64,000 nt of DNA from Bacteriovoracaceae bacterium UBA6261 (GTDB taxonomy: Bacteria; Bdellovibrionota; Bacteriovoracia; Bacteriovoracales; Bacteriovoracaceae), in the NCBI GenBank assembly GCA_002440825.1, contig DJVH01000013.1, positions 41,287 through 105,286 of the forward strand. The letters are read 5' to 3'. Numbering within the stretch: position 1 is the stretch's first letter; each line of letters begins with the position of its first letter. A program made the position numbers and the translations under genes. The notes under the pieces were generated by a model. The model did no database searches, had not been told where the DNA came from, and saw only the letters and a program-made list of their open reading frames with translations. Below, one piece after another: positions 15,760 to 24,797 of the stretch.

Positions 15760-16689
15760 TTAGTATAGCTGAACAAAGTCCCCTTCAAGAACTTGTCCGC
15801 CTGAATGGAGAATGGCAATGGCGCCGTCGGTTCCGAAATAATCGACAACTTCAATCGTCCCTTTCATATCACCTTTACTCATCCCGATAAGCGCTCCGGT
15901 TTCAGGATCGTAAATTTCAGTTCCTTCAGTGATGATTTTGAGAATATCGCCGATATTAATTCCGGATTCTCTTCCGGCGTTGAGATAAATTTTGTTGCCG
16001 ATGATTTTAGCGACACGGCCAACCCAATCAAGCTTACTGGCAAGTTCCACAATCTTTGGAACTGATTTGCGAACGCCTACGCGGACTGCGTAGCGGAGAA
16101 GATCACGTCTATAAGACAGGAAATCTTCTCTGTCAGATGAAAAAAATCTGTAAGTGGAATCGTCAGCATACCCTTGCAGAGTTTCTGTGTAGATTTCTTT
16201 TCCTGCGTTGACGTCAAACACGCGCACTTCAACTTTTGATTCAGTATAAGACTTCGTTTGTCTCACAATTCCGATCTCGTCGGATTTCTCGCGAACGCGT
16301 GCATCCATGACTCTTCCGAAGATCACAAAATTGATTCCTGCAATTTTCGCCTGACGGGTCAACTGCACGAGCTTCATCCCGCCGCCGACATAAATTTCTT
16401 TTGATGACCCAAAGAGTTTGTATGAAGTCGGATCGACAATAAATTCCCCGGTGCGGGAAAGTTCATTGCGAAGTTCTTCTGTAGCATTAACTTCCAGATC
16501 TTCGCTTTCAAACGGCGATTCATTAAAGAATGGAAGAAGAGCAACTTTCTTTTTTACACCCGAAAAATATTTTCTTTCTTCAATGCGTGGGCGTCTTCCC
16601 TGAACATCACGTTGGATAACGCCGGAACCACAACTCGCAATGAATTGAATGATGATTAAAACAAAGGAAACATTCTTGAGTGTTTTCAT
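15760..16689 (-). CDS. CsgG/FlgT-like lipoprotein
   Basis: A 309-residue predicted outer-membrane lipoprotein. The signal peptide ends in a lipobox, QFIASCGSG. Residues about 45-220 have the CsgG-like start VALLPFFNESPFESEDLEVNA and a beta-strand pattern with VIFGRVMDARV and KVEVRVFDVNAGKEIY. The C-terminal 80 residues (GRVAKIIGNKIYLNAGRESG, INIGDILKI) resemble the C-terminal domain of flagellar FlgT-like proteins. It may sit at an envelope structure such as a flagellar ring or secretion channel. The link to either family is my reading of motifs. It lies 45 bases after the unknown exported protein gene and 27 before pyrD. Confidence 0.7.
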   Translation of the reverse strand: MKTLKNVSFVLIIIQFIASCGSGVIQRDVQGRRPRIEERKYFSGVKKKVALLPFFNESPFESEDLEVNATEELRNELSRTGEFIVDPTSYKLFGSSKEIYVGGGMKLVQLTRQAKIAGINFVIFGRVMDARVREKSDEIGIVRQTKSYTESKVEVRVFDVNAGKEIYTETLQGYADDSTYRFFSSDREDFLSYRRDLLRYAVRVGVRKSVPKIVELASKLDWVGRVAKIIGNKIYLNAGRESGINIGDILKIITEGTEIYDPETGALIGMSKGDMKGTIEVVDYFGTDGAIAILHSGGQVLEGDFVQLY

Positions 16690-16734
16690 CGCCTATCTCT
16701 ATTAATAAACCGGAGCAAGGAAAAGCTCCCTAGC

Positions 16735-17931
16735 TTAATTATTAGAGTCTTTTGGAATAAATGCAAAACTTTTGTCCGCGCGGTTGAAAAGAAGTATTTT
16801 TTGCTCGTTTAGAGGGAACTTTCCTCCCTCTGTACTGAGCTTATCAAGAATCTGTTCAGCGCTCGCTTCAGCATCGAGTTGAATATGGGCCACGCCTGAT
16901 GAATACGATTTCATACTGGAGGTTGCTTTGAACTCTTTGAGTTTTTCCTGCAAAAGAGAATTCAGCGCAAAGACATCAGACAGACCGGCTCCGGAAAGTG
17001 TCAGGTCCATGCGTGTTCGTTCAGCACTTGATTGAGTTTCAAGTACGCCCTGAATTTTCTGAGATTGGGATAAAAGTAAATTATAGACGAGGCTTGCAAG
17101 CGACGAGCTCAACGCTTTTTTATTCTGAGTGTCCAGCTCTCTTTTTTGAACAGGGAAATCAAACGACGTAAGGACCGTTCCGTTTTTAGTATTCACCAGA
17201 ATATACTGCGCCGACAATTCATAGAAAGCCGTTTTCTTTTGTTCGTCTACACCCGTTTTTTTAAAGGTTGAATTCCATTTCAACGTCACCGATTTTGAAT
17301 TCATATAATCAGGTTTGGTTGAAAAATCCTTATCAAGAATAACAACGGCTTCAAAATTTTTAAAATCTTTAAGCGCAAGTTTTTTCCAAGAATCAACAAT
17401 CACACCGGAAAAATTCTCAGGCCTTGAAACGCCCATGTCATCCCAGTTGATATTTGCTCCGGTCAGTCCAATATCAGCTAGAATATAAAAAGTTTTCATT
17501 TTGGTTTCTTCAAGATTATTGATCAGCTGATCATAATAAGTCTTAAGTTTTTCCTGATCGATTTGGGCCTTCAGGGAACCGCTTAGCTTTTCCACCTCAT
17601 CCGATTTTGGAGGAACAGGGACAACCGGACCGGGCACAAATTCGGTCAAGGTCAGCTCGTTGAAAAGCGGTTTTAACGTTTTTAATTCGTCTGAACTGGA
17701 CAATTTTTTCTGATCCAGTTTTTCCCAGAATTGTTTTGAATCAAGTTTAAGATTTTCCAGCTCTGCTGTCAGAAGAAGCCTTACTCCATTCAGCGTAAGC
17801 AGATCAGTCGCATTCATTTCAGTCGTGACGTCGCTTTTTTTAGCAAAAACTTCCTGCTCAACAGTACTGGTTGCAGCTTGGACCACGACTGCGGTGAAAA
17901 TCATCCAGCTGAAAAAAACAATCTTAAGCAT
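16735..17931 (-). CDS. Exported protein of unknown function downstream of dnaE
   Basis: A 398-residue protein beginning MLKIVFFSWMIFTAVVVQAA, a Sec signal peptide, then a soluble periplasmic region with no cysteine-rich or enzymatic motif I recognise. Short helical blocks alternate with beta-rich segments; the centre (about 190-300) and the C-terminal 100 residues look like separate domains. The ATG at 17931 is preferred over an upstream in-frame ATG at 17967, because GAAGGTG lies just before it and the signal peptide starts there. It overlaps the dnaE stop by eight bases. With the following CsgG/FlgT-like lipoprotein it may form an envelope pair. Confidence 0.72.
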   Translation of the reverse strand: MLKIVFFSWMIFTAVVVQAATSTVEQEVFAKKSDVTTEMNATDLLTLNGVRLLLTAELENLKLDSKQFWEKLDQKKLSSSDELKTLKPLFNELTLTEFVPGPVVPVPPKSDEVEKLSGSLKAQIDQEKLKTYYDQLINNLEETKMKTFYILADIGLTGANINWDDMGVSRPENFSGVIVDSWKKLALKDFKNFEAVVILDKDFSTKPDYMNSKSVTLKWNSTFKKTGVDEQKKTAFYELSAQYILVNTKNGTVLTSFDFPVQKRELDTQNKKALSSSLASLVYNLLLSQSQKIQGVLETQSSAERTRMDLTLSGAGLSDVFALNSLLQEKLKEFKATSSMKSYSSGVAHIQLDAEASAEQILDKLSTEGGKFPLNEQKILLFNRADKSFAFIPKDSNN

Positions 17932-20900
17932 GTACACCTTCAATTTTCCCGTCTTCCAGGCGGCCATCGATAATAAATTTGACAGCGTCGCGGTTGAAAA
18001 CTTCGTTTATCTGATGGGCCATCTGTGGAGTCGGATTAATCAAAAATTGTTCGCCAAGAGGAAGTCGCGCTCGTCCTTCAGTCGATTCAAAAATCATATG
18101 CATTGGCGTTGAACCACGATACGACAGAAGAACCTGGCGAAGTTTATTCAGTTTGATTTCCGTTAAATCTTCAAGCTGAACATTGATACGGACTCCGGTA
18201 ATTCTATTTTCAGAATGCTCTTTTAATTTGTGAATTTTATCCGCAAGAATCTTGCGTGGATTTTCCTGAAGGTTGACGACCCCTTCAACAAGAACAGGCT
18301 CGTCTGAATTCAGAAGAGCTTCGTATTCAGCAAAGGCGCGCGGGAAAACGATACATTCAATTTTGCCAGTCAGATCTTCAAGAGTGGCAAAGCACATCTT
18401 GTCGCCTTTTTTGGTGAGGATGATTTTTTTGCCGGTAATTTTTCCGGCGAGAGTCATGGTTCTTTTTTGATCAGTTCCGAGCGCATCCTGCACGTGAGAA
18501 ATAGGCATTGTGGCCATTTCTTTCATCAATCCGGCATAGCGGTCGAGAGGATGCCCGGAAATATAAATCCCCATGAGTTCTGCTTCGTGAGAAAGCTTCT
18601 CAAGATCGTCGAATTCAGCCACTTCCTGAATGTCGAGGTTTGCTTCTGCCGTCTGATTAATATCTCCGCCCATATCAAAGAGCGAAACCAATCCGAGCGA
18701 CGATTCTTCCTGACGTTTTTTACAGTAAGCGAGAATCATCTCGAGATTTTCAAGAAGAGTCTTGCGGTTTAATTTTTCACATTCATCGAAAGCACCGACT
18801 TTAATCAATGATTCGAAAACGCGAGTGTTGACCGTTTTCAGGTTGATTCGTTCACAGAAATTCAAAAAGCCTGTGAAAGGGCCATTCTCGGTTCTTTCGC
18901 GGACAATTTCTTCAACGGCATTCTGGCCGACGTTTTTCACGGCGCCCATACCGAAGCGGACATTTTTTCCGACAACGTTGAACGGCCACAGCGATTCATT
19001 GATATCCGGTGGAAGAACTTCAATGTCGAAGTGTTTTGCGTCTCCGATGTACTGAGTGATCTTGTCCATGTTGCCAAGTTCTGACGACAACAAGGCCGCG
19101 AAGAATTCAGCAGGATAATAATATTTCAGGAAGGCCGTCTGATACGAAATAACAGAGTAAGCAACGGCGTGAGATTTGTTGAATCCGTATTCCGCAAACT
19201 TTTCCATTTTGTCGAAGAGGTCGTTGGCTTTATCCACATCGTAGTTGCGTTCTTTTGCTCCAGCGAGAAAGAGCTCGCGGTGCTTGGCCATTTCGTCGGC
19301 CTTCTTTTTCCCCATCGCACGACGGAGCATGTCCGCTTGTCCAAGCGTATAGCCCGCTACAATTCGCGCGACGTTCATTACCTGTTCCTGATAGATGATA
19401 ACCCCGTAGGTATCTTTCAGAACGGGTTCAAGGGCCGGGAAAGGATATTGTGTTTCTTTTCTACCGTGTTTGATTTCGATGAATTCATCCACCATCCCCG
19501 ATTCAAGAGGACCCGGGCGGTAAAGAGCGTTGATGGCCGAGATATCGTCGATTGATCCAGGCGCAATTCTCTTACACAGATCGATCATGCCCGAACTTTC
19601 AAGCTGGAACACACCGACGGTTTCACCTTTCGAAATAAATTCGTAAACGTTTTTATCTTCGAGATCGATCGACTCGATATCGAAATCTTTTACTTTATCT
19701 CTCTTGATAAAGTTCGTAGCGTTTTCAATAACAGTCAAAGTTTTTAAACCGAGGAAGTCGAATTTAACCAGTCCGATTTTTTCAGAAAAATCTTTATCGA
19801 ACTGAATAACTTTTTCGCCTTCGCGCCCTCTGAACAACGGACAGTAATTGACCAGCGGTTTGTTGGTGATGATAACGCCCGCGGCGTGGATCGAAGCGTG
19901 GCGGAGAAGACCTTCGAGTCTTCGCGAAATATTGATGACTTGTTTTACACGAGGATCTGAATCCATGAGCTCGGTGATTTTCGGCTCAAGCTCCATTGCT
20001 TTATCGATGGTCATTTTCAATTCTTCAGGGATGAGTTTTGAAATCACATCCGCTTCACCAAACGTTAATCCAAAGACGCGCGAAACGTCTTTGATTACTG
20101 CTTTAGCCTGAAGCTTACCGAAAGTAATGATCTGACCAACTCTTTCTTCACCGTATTTTTTCGTAACGTATTCAATAACTCTGTAGCGGTTCTCCTGACA
20201 GAAGTCGACGTCGAAGTCCGGCATCGAAATACGTTCAGGGTTGATGAATCGCTCAAAGAGAAGGTTGAATGGAATCGGATCGACGTTGGTAATTTCCAGC
20301 GCGTAAGCGGCAATCGAGCCCGCTCCGGAACCACGACCAGGACCAACCGGACATCCATTGGCCTTTGCCCAGCGGATGAAGTCCGAGACGATAAGGAAGT
20401 AGCCAGGAAATCCCATCTTGATGATCATCGCAATTTCATCTTCAAGACGCTGCTGGTACTGAGGTTTAATATTTGTTTCCCACTTCGGATCCATTTTCAA
20501 TTTGGCAAAGTGTGGACCATCAAAACGTTTCGCGAGACCTTCGCGACAATGGCGTGCAAAGTAATCTGCCGGAGTTTCTTCTGTTTCAATCGGATAATCC
20601 GGAAGATGGTAAATCTGATTTCCTTTTTCATCTTTCCAGTTGAATTTTACGTTACATTTGTCTGCGATCTCAAGCGTGTTGTCGCAAGCATCGGGCGCAT
20701 AATGAAATTGCTCGCGCATTTCCTGCGGAGACTTGTAGAAAAATTCATTGGTCGTTAAACGCATGCGCTGTTCATCAGCAAACGTTTTCCCTGTCTGAAC
20801 ACAAAGAAGAACTTCCTGTGCCGTTGCATCTTCTCTGGTGAGATAGTGACAGTCATTAGTCGCCACAAGCTTTACATCGTTGGCGCGGGCATATTTAATA

Positions 20901-21526
20901 ATTTTTTCGTTAACCGGTTTCTGTTCAGGAATTCCGTTTTCTTGAATCTCGAGATAGAAATCCTCGCCAAAAAGATCTCTCAATTTCTCAATTGCTTTGA
21001 TCGCGCGGTCGTCCTGATCGGTATAAAAATTGTAACCGACTTCGCCTTTCAGACACGCCGTCGTACAGATGAGGCCTTCTTTGAATTCTCGTAGCAGTTC
21101 ATAGTCAGCGCGCGGCTTGTAGTAAAAGCCTTCCATGTAAGCGCGCGACAGAAGCTTACAAAGATTCTGATAACCAGTTTCGTTTTTACAAAGAAGAATC
21201 AGGTGGTGAATCTGGTGGCGCGATTCCATTTCATCCTGAGAGCCTACGACCTTTTGTTTTTTTAGCGCGCCTTTTTCAAAACGCGAACCAGGTGTGAAGT
21301 AAATTTCTGAACCGAGAATCGGTTTGATTCCAGCGGCCTTGCATTGAGTGTAGAAATCAATCGCCCCAAACATGTTTCCATGATCGGTCTGGGCAATGGC
21401 CGGAACTCCCAGCTCCTGTGCTCTTTTAATGAGATCTTTTAAGCGAATCGCTCCATCGAGAAGCGAGTACTGAGTGTGCAAATGGAGATGAACGAAACTC
21501 TCCGGGTGTGTCTCTTTAAAGGACAT
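17924..21526 (-). CDS. dnaE: DNA polymerase III subunit alpha
   Basis: A 1200-residue replicative polymerase catalytic subunit. The N-terminal PHP domain begins HLHTQYSLLDGAIR. The polymerase core shows GPGRGSGAGSIAAYAL, the catalytic aspartates in MPDFDVDFC, KFDFLGLKTLT and YRPGPLESGM. The C-terminal third holds the tandem HhH and OB domains (LAGKITGKKI). The ATG at 21526 is chosen because GGAGACAGC precedes it directly; the frame is open 17 codons further up. Length is normal for DnaE1. It is divergent from the membrane-anchored protein at 21739 and heads a run with the exported protein, lipoprotein and pyrD genes. Confidence 0.97.
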   Translation of the reverse strand: MSFKETHPESFVHLHLHTQYSLLDGAIRLKDLIKRAQELGVPAIAQTDHGNMFGAIDFYTQCKAAGIKPILGSEIYFTPGSRFEKGALKKQKVVGSQDEMESRHQIHHLILLCKNETGYQNLCKLLSRAYMEGFYYKPRADYELLREFKEGLICTTACLKGEVGYNFYTDQDDRAIKAIEKLRDLFGEDFYLEIQENGIPEQKPVNEKIIKYARANDVKLVATNDCHYLTREDATAQEVLLCVQTGKTFADEQRMRLTTNEFFYKSPQEMREQFHYAPDACDNTLEIADKCNVKFNWKDEKGNQIYHLPDYPIETEETPADYFARHCREGLAKRFDGPHFAKLKMDPKWETNIKPQYQQRLEDEIAMIIKMGFPGYFLIVSDFIRWAKANGCPVGPGRGSGAGSIAAYALEITNVDPIPFNLLFERFINPERISMPDFDVDFCQENRYRVIEYVTKKYGEERVGQIITFGKLQAKAVIKDVSRVFGLTFGEADVISKLIPEELKMTIDKAMELEPKITELMDSDPRVKQVINISRRLEGLLRHASIHAAGVIITNKPLVNYCPLFRGREGEKVIQFDKDFSEKIGLVKFDFLGLKTLTVIENATNFIKRDKVKDFDIESIDLEDKNVYEFISKGETVGVFQLESSGMIDLCKRIAPGSIDDISAINALYRPGPLESGMVDEFIEIKHGRKETQYPFPALEPVLKDTYGVIIYQEQVMNVARIVAGYTLGQADMLRRAMGKKKADEMAKHRELFLAGAKERNYDVDKANDLFDKMEKFAEYGFNKSHAVAYSVISYQTAFLKYYYPAEFFAALLSSELGNMDKITQYIGDAKHFDIEVLPPDINESLWPFNVVGKNVRFGMGAVKNVGQNAVEEIVRERTENGPFTGFLNFCERINLKTVNTRVFESLIKVGAFDECEKLNRKTLLENLEMILAYCKKRQEESSLGLVSLFDMGGDINQTAEANLDIQEVAEFDDLEKLSHEAELMGIYISGHPLDRYAGLMKEMATMPISHVQDALGTDQKRTMTLAGKITGKKIILTKKGDKMCFATLEDLTGKIECIVFPRAFAEYEALLNSDEPVLVEGVVNLQENPRKILADKIHKLKEHSENRITGVRINVQLEDLTEIKLNKLRQVLLSYRGSTPMHMIFESTEGRARLPLGEQFLINPTPQMAHQINEVFNRDAVKFIIDGRLEDGKIEGVHA

Positions 21527-21676
21527 GCTGTCTCCAAAAAAGTGCTTTGACTGGTCCATCAAACATCCAAAGTCCAACGGCCAACATCTTAGTGTGTGTA
21601 AGGGAGATTAAAGCCTAATTTACGATTAAAGTCAGGGATTTCTGAGTCAATTTTTACATGGTTTCAGACCCCTCTT

Positions 21677-21705
21677 TTGAAAGTTTTTGGCTTTTAGCGT
21701 AAAAT
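21677..21705 (+). promoter_or_regulatory. sigma70-type promoter for the 21.7-23.3 kb gene pair
   Basis: TTGAAA (21677-21682) and TAAAAT (21700-21705) are spaced by exactly 17 bases. Transcription would start near 21712, 27 bases before the ATG at 21739, with TAGGAGA as ribosome site in the short leader. Confidence 0.6.
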
Positions 21706-21738
21706 CCTCTTACCCATCCGGGTTTTAGGAGATTTTCC

Positions 21739-22386
21739 ATGCAAAAACGCGCGTTTTCGCCAGGTTTTACCGCCCTCATTCTCACTCTTATTTTACTAGG
21801 GGCAGGGCTGTATTTAAAACATAAAAAAGACCGCGAACTGATTGCCCTAAATGAAACAAAAAGTCAGTTGACGGATGAGGAAGCCCCCCCAAAAAAGGCC
21901 AGTTTAAAGGATCTCATTAAAAACAATTTAGCCCGTCAGCAAGAAGGCGCAGACTCCACAGTCGCCGCAGGTCCGGCGGGAGAAAACGTTCTTATGCGCG
22001 AGCGCTTTTTCACAGAAGCGGAAATCAATGAAATGACTGAGCAGCAATTTGAAGATTTGCTCAAAGATACAGAAAGAAAGCTCCCTAAGGTCAGCGAACT
22101 TAAAAAGCTTCCAGCGGGTGCCCTTCACCGGACTCCTCCGGTCGTTATCAAGGCCGGACGGGACCTGGGCGTGATTAAAGAAGTCCTCAGAGTTCACGAA
22201 TCCTATGAACGCGTGGCCGCTCCCTTTTACAAAACTTGTGCTAAAGACGATACGGGGGTGACACCCGTGCGAGCGCTCTGTCTGACAAATCTGATCGAGA
22301 TCAAAAAAAAGAATGGAGAAACTCTTAACTTGAAAGAATTTCCCAATCAGCTTATAGAATTAAGTAAGATGGTAACTGAGCTTTGA
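21739..22386 (+). CDS. Membrane-anchored protein of unknown function
   Basis: A 215-residue protein with one N-terminal transmembrane segment (about residues 9-27, ALILTLILLGAGLYL) followed by Lys/Arg, so a bitopic protein or uncleaved signal anchor. The rest is soluble, charged and mostly helical. It contains two cysteines (YKTCAKDD and ALCLTN) near residues 165-185. I do not recognise a family. TAGGAGA lies before the ATG. It is followed after one base by the HAD-like gene, so the two form one unit. Confidence 0.7.
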   Translation: MQKRAFSPGFTALILTLILLGAGLYLKHKKDRELIALNETKSQLTDEEAPPKKASLKDLIKNNLARQQEGADSTVAAGPAGENVLMRERFFTEAEINEMTEQQFEDLLKDTERKLPKVSELKKLPAGALHRTPPVVIKAGRDLGVIKEVLRVHESYERVAAPFYKTCAKDDTGVTPVRALCLTNLIEIKKKNGETLNLKEFPNQLIELSKMVTEL

Positions 22387-22387
22387 T

Positions 22388-23287
22388 ATGAAAAAACGCA
22401 AGAACTCCATTACACCAGGCCAGCTTTCTTTCGAGATGATGATCCCGAAAGAGCCGGATCGCAATTTTCATCTGGGTGGACGTTCTTTTTATTTCTTCGA
22501 TTTTGATGACAACGTCGCTTACCTCTCAACTCCGATTATTATTTTTCACAAAGTGACTGGTGCAGAAGTTTCTCTTTCATCAGGAGAATTCGCGGCCGAA
22601 CATAAAATCATCGGCAAAAGTGGCCGCTATGCAGATTACTTCATGGATTTCAATGATGCCCGCGGTTCCTTCCGCCATTTCCGCGACAAAGAACTTAATC
22701 CCATTGAAGTCAAGGCCGGAAAAAAGCAGGGTTTCGTCCAGGATATTTTAAAGGCCCTGGAAGAAGTCGATACACACTGGAAGGCACCGTCCTGGGAATA
22801 TTTTTATCACGCCACTTACAACCAGAGACCAGTTTCGCTGATTACGGCCAGAGGCCATCATCCGACAACCATCATGGAAGGCGTTTCTCATATGGTGGAA
22901 GCGGGACATTTGCCGGCCAATCCAAACTACCACAGCATTTATCCTGTTTCTAATCTTGAAATACGCAAAGAACTTGGCGATCACGATTTAAAGCAAAGTG
23001 TGGCCGAACTTAAACGCCACGCCATCAGAGCTTCAGTTGAAAAGGCCATCGAAAAATACGGCTACTCCCCTTTTCACCGTTTCGGTATGAGTGATGACGA
23101 TTCAAAAAATGTCGAATTGATTACAGAAGAAATGCGCGACTTAAAACGAAAATATCCGGAGATGAGTTTCTTTGTTATTGAAACCTTCAAAGATTCTTTT
23201 TCCAAAAGAGAAGTTTTAATTAATGAAACTCGCGAAATTATTTCTGCCAAAGATTCGATGAAGCCTCAGCTTTCACTTTTCGATTAA
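22388..23287 (+). CDS. HAD-superfamily-like protein with C-terminal QLSLF motif
   Basis: A 299-residue protein with HAD-type motifs: I as FYFFDFDDNVAYL (DxD), II as SLITARGHH, and IV as FGMSDDDSKNVELI. Motif III is probably a Lys in the helical stretch at about 200-225. Phosphatase or nucleotidase chemistry is plausible; the substrate is unknown. The last residues, PQLSLFD, match the bacterial sliding-clamp-binding pentapeptide QL[SD]LF, and a related QLSFEM lies near residue 13. Its last 50 bases overlap the 3' end of the convergent histidine kinase gene. The HAD assignment is from motifs; clamp binding is inference. Confidence 0.8.
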   Translation: MKKRKNSITPGQLSFEMMIPKEPDRNFHLGGRSFYFFDFDDNVAYLSTPIIIFHKVTGAEVSLSSGEFAAEHKIIGKSGRYADYFMDFNDARGSFRHFRDKELNPIEVKAGKKQGFVQDILKALEEVDTHWKAPSWEYFYHATYNQRPVSLITARGHHPTTIMEGVSHMVEAGHLPANPNYHSIYPVSNLEIRKELGDHDLKQSVAELKRHAIRASVEKAIEKYGYSPFHRFGMSDDDSKNVELITEEMRDLKRKYPEMSFFVIETFKDSFSKREVLINETREIISAKDSMKPQLSLFD

Positions 23288-24797
23288 CAACCTTCTTTGG
23301 AATGAGCATAATAAATGTTGCTCCATTCCCTGTCTCACTTTCCACCCAGATTTTTCCATGATGAGCTTGAACGATTTCTCTTGAGATATAAAGTCCTAGT
23401 CCCATTCCTGTTATTTTATTGGAATCAACGGCCCTTTCAAAACGATCGAAAATTCTTTCCTGGTCTTTCTTGGCTATTCCCATTCCTCTATCTTGTACTG
23501 CAATCTGTACCCTATCCCCTTCTTCCTTAACAATAATATTCACAGGTGCCCCAGTGGCATAGCGAAGGGCATTGGAAAGAAGATTTGTCAGTACTTGCTC
23601 TATTCTTTCTTTATCCCATTCTACAAAAATGTTTCCTTCGATCTTTACTTCGGGAATGTTCATTTTTGCCTGAGTAAATAATCCTGACATTTTCTCAATG
23701 ACTTCATAGATCAAATCTGCAATATCAAATTTAAATAGCTTCAGTGTAAATTTCCCCGTTCTCAGTCTGGAAATATCCAGCATATCTTCAACCAGTCTTG
23801 AAAGACGAACGACCTGCTTATAAGTTTGTTCAATGATTTTATTGACGTGATCCTTTTCATAAATTGTTTGATCATTTCTTTTTTGTCCACGCTGGAACGA
23901 CTGGGTTTGCAGAAGTAAAGACGTGAGAGGTGTTTTTAATTCATGTGAGGCTATAGAAATAAATTCATCTCGTGCTTTTACCGTATTTTTCAGCATATCT
24001 TCAGTAAGCTTTGTTTTGGTCATATCATGAACAACTGCACCGTATCCAATGAGCATTTTCTGTTTATCATACAACGAACTGAGCGTGACATGTCCCCAAA
24101 ACTGAGTGCCATCTTTTTTAACTCTCCACCCCTCTTCTAACATTTGTCCATCATTGAGCGATTTGACCAATGACAATGCAGGAAGATTCTTTTCAATATC
24201 TTCATCTGTAAACAGAATGGAAAAATGTTTTCCAATAGCTTCCTCAGAAGTGTAGCCGTTTATTCGTTCTGCTCCAGCATTCCAACTGATAATATTCCCG
24301 GAAGTGTCGAGCATAAAGATGGCATAGTCATAGACAGAATTTATAAACAGCCTAAAGCGCTCTTCACTCAAAATTAATTCCTTTACATAATGAGCTTCGG
24401 ACTCTTCTATTTTTTTGTGTTTTTGAAGGACGACTTCAATGGCCGTATGCAATTCAGTTTCTTCAAATGGTTTGAGTAAATATCCGTAGGGCTCCGCTGA
24501 TTTAGCTCGGGAAATTGTCGCTTCATCTGCATAGGCGGTCAGAAATATAACCGGAATATTATTTTTTTTTCGGATGGCGTCTGCAGCCTGAATGCCGTCA
24601 ATCATTCCCTTTAGTTGAATATCCATTAAAATCAAATCAGGTTTCAATTCAATGGCACTGCTGATCGCATCTTCGCCGGAATTAACGATCCGGACGACCT
24701 GGTACCCCAGACGTTTCAGTCCATTTGAAATATCCAGGGCCACAATATTTTCATCTTCTACAACAAGAATGCGGGCAACCAACGTTGAATCATTCAT
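23238..24797 (-). CDS. Receiver-PAS-histidine kinase
   Basis: A 519-residue cytoplasmic protein. An N-terminal receiver domain (about 8-125) has acceptor Asp in LILMDIQLKGMIDG and the Lys in GYLLKPFEETEL. A PAS domain follows (about 150-265, FINSVYDYAIFMLDTSGNI). HisKA has its phospho-acceptor in SIASHELKTPLTSLL, and HATPase_c shows NLLSNALRYATG, VQDRGMGI and GMGLGLYISREIV. There is no transmembrane segment. Its start overlaps the stop of the upstream kinase by four bases, so that kinase may phosphorylate its receiver. The C-terminal tail after the kinase fold (about 15-25 residues) overlaps the convergent HAD gene. Confidence 0.93.
   Translation of the reverse strand: MNDSTLVARILVVEDENIVALDISNGLKRLGYQVVRIVNSGEDAISSAIELKPDLILMDIQLKGMIDGIQAADAIRKKNNIPVIFLTAYADEATISRAKSAEPYGYLLKPFEETELHTAIEVVLQKHKKIEESEAHYVKELILSEERFRLFINSVYDYAIFMLDTSGNIISWNAGAERINGYTSEEAIGKHFSILFTDEDIEKNLPALSLVKSLNDGQMLEEGWRVKKDGTQFWGHVTLSSLYDKQKMLIGYGAVVHDMTKTKLTEDMLKNTVKARDEFISIASHELKTPLTSLLLQTQSFQRGQKRNDQTIYEKDHVNKIIEQTYKQVVRLSRLVEDMLDISRLRTGKFTLKLFKFDIADLIYEVIEKMSGLFTQAKMNIPEVKIEGNIFVEWDKERIEQVLTNLLSNALRYATGAPVNIIVKEEGDRVQIAVQDRGMGIAKKDQERIFDRFERAVDSNKITGMGLGLYISREIVQAHHGKIWVESETGNGATFIMLIPKKVVNRKVKAEASSNLWQK

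Noticed and set aside
17932..17967. Upstream start for the exported protein after dnaE
   Set aside because: It would place 12 charged residues before a clear signal peptide, and the ribosome site GAAGGTG belongs to the ATG at 17931.
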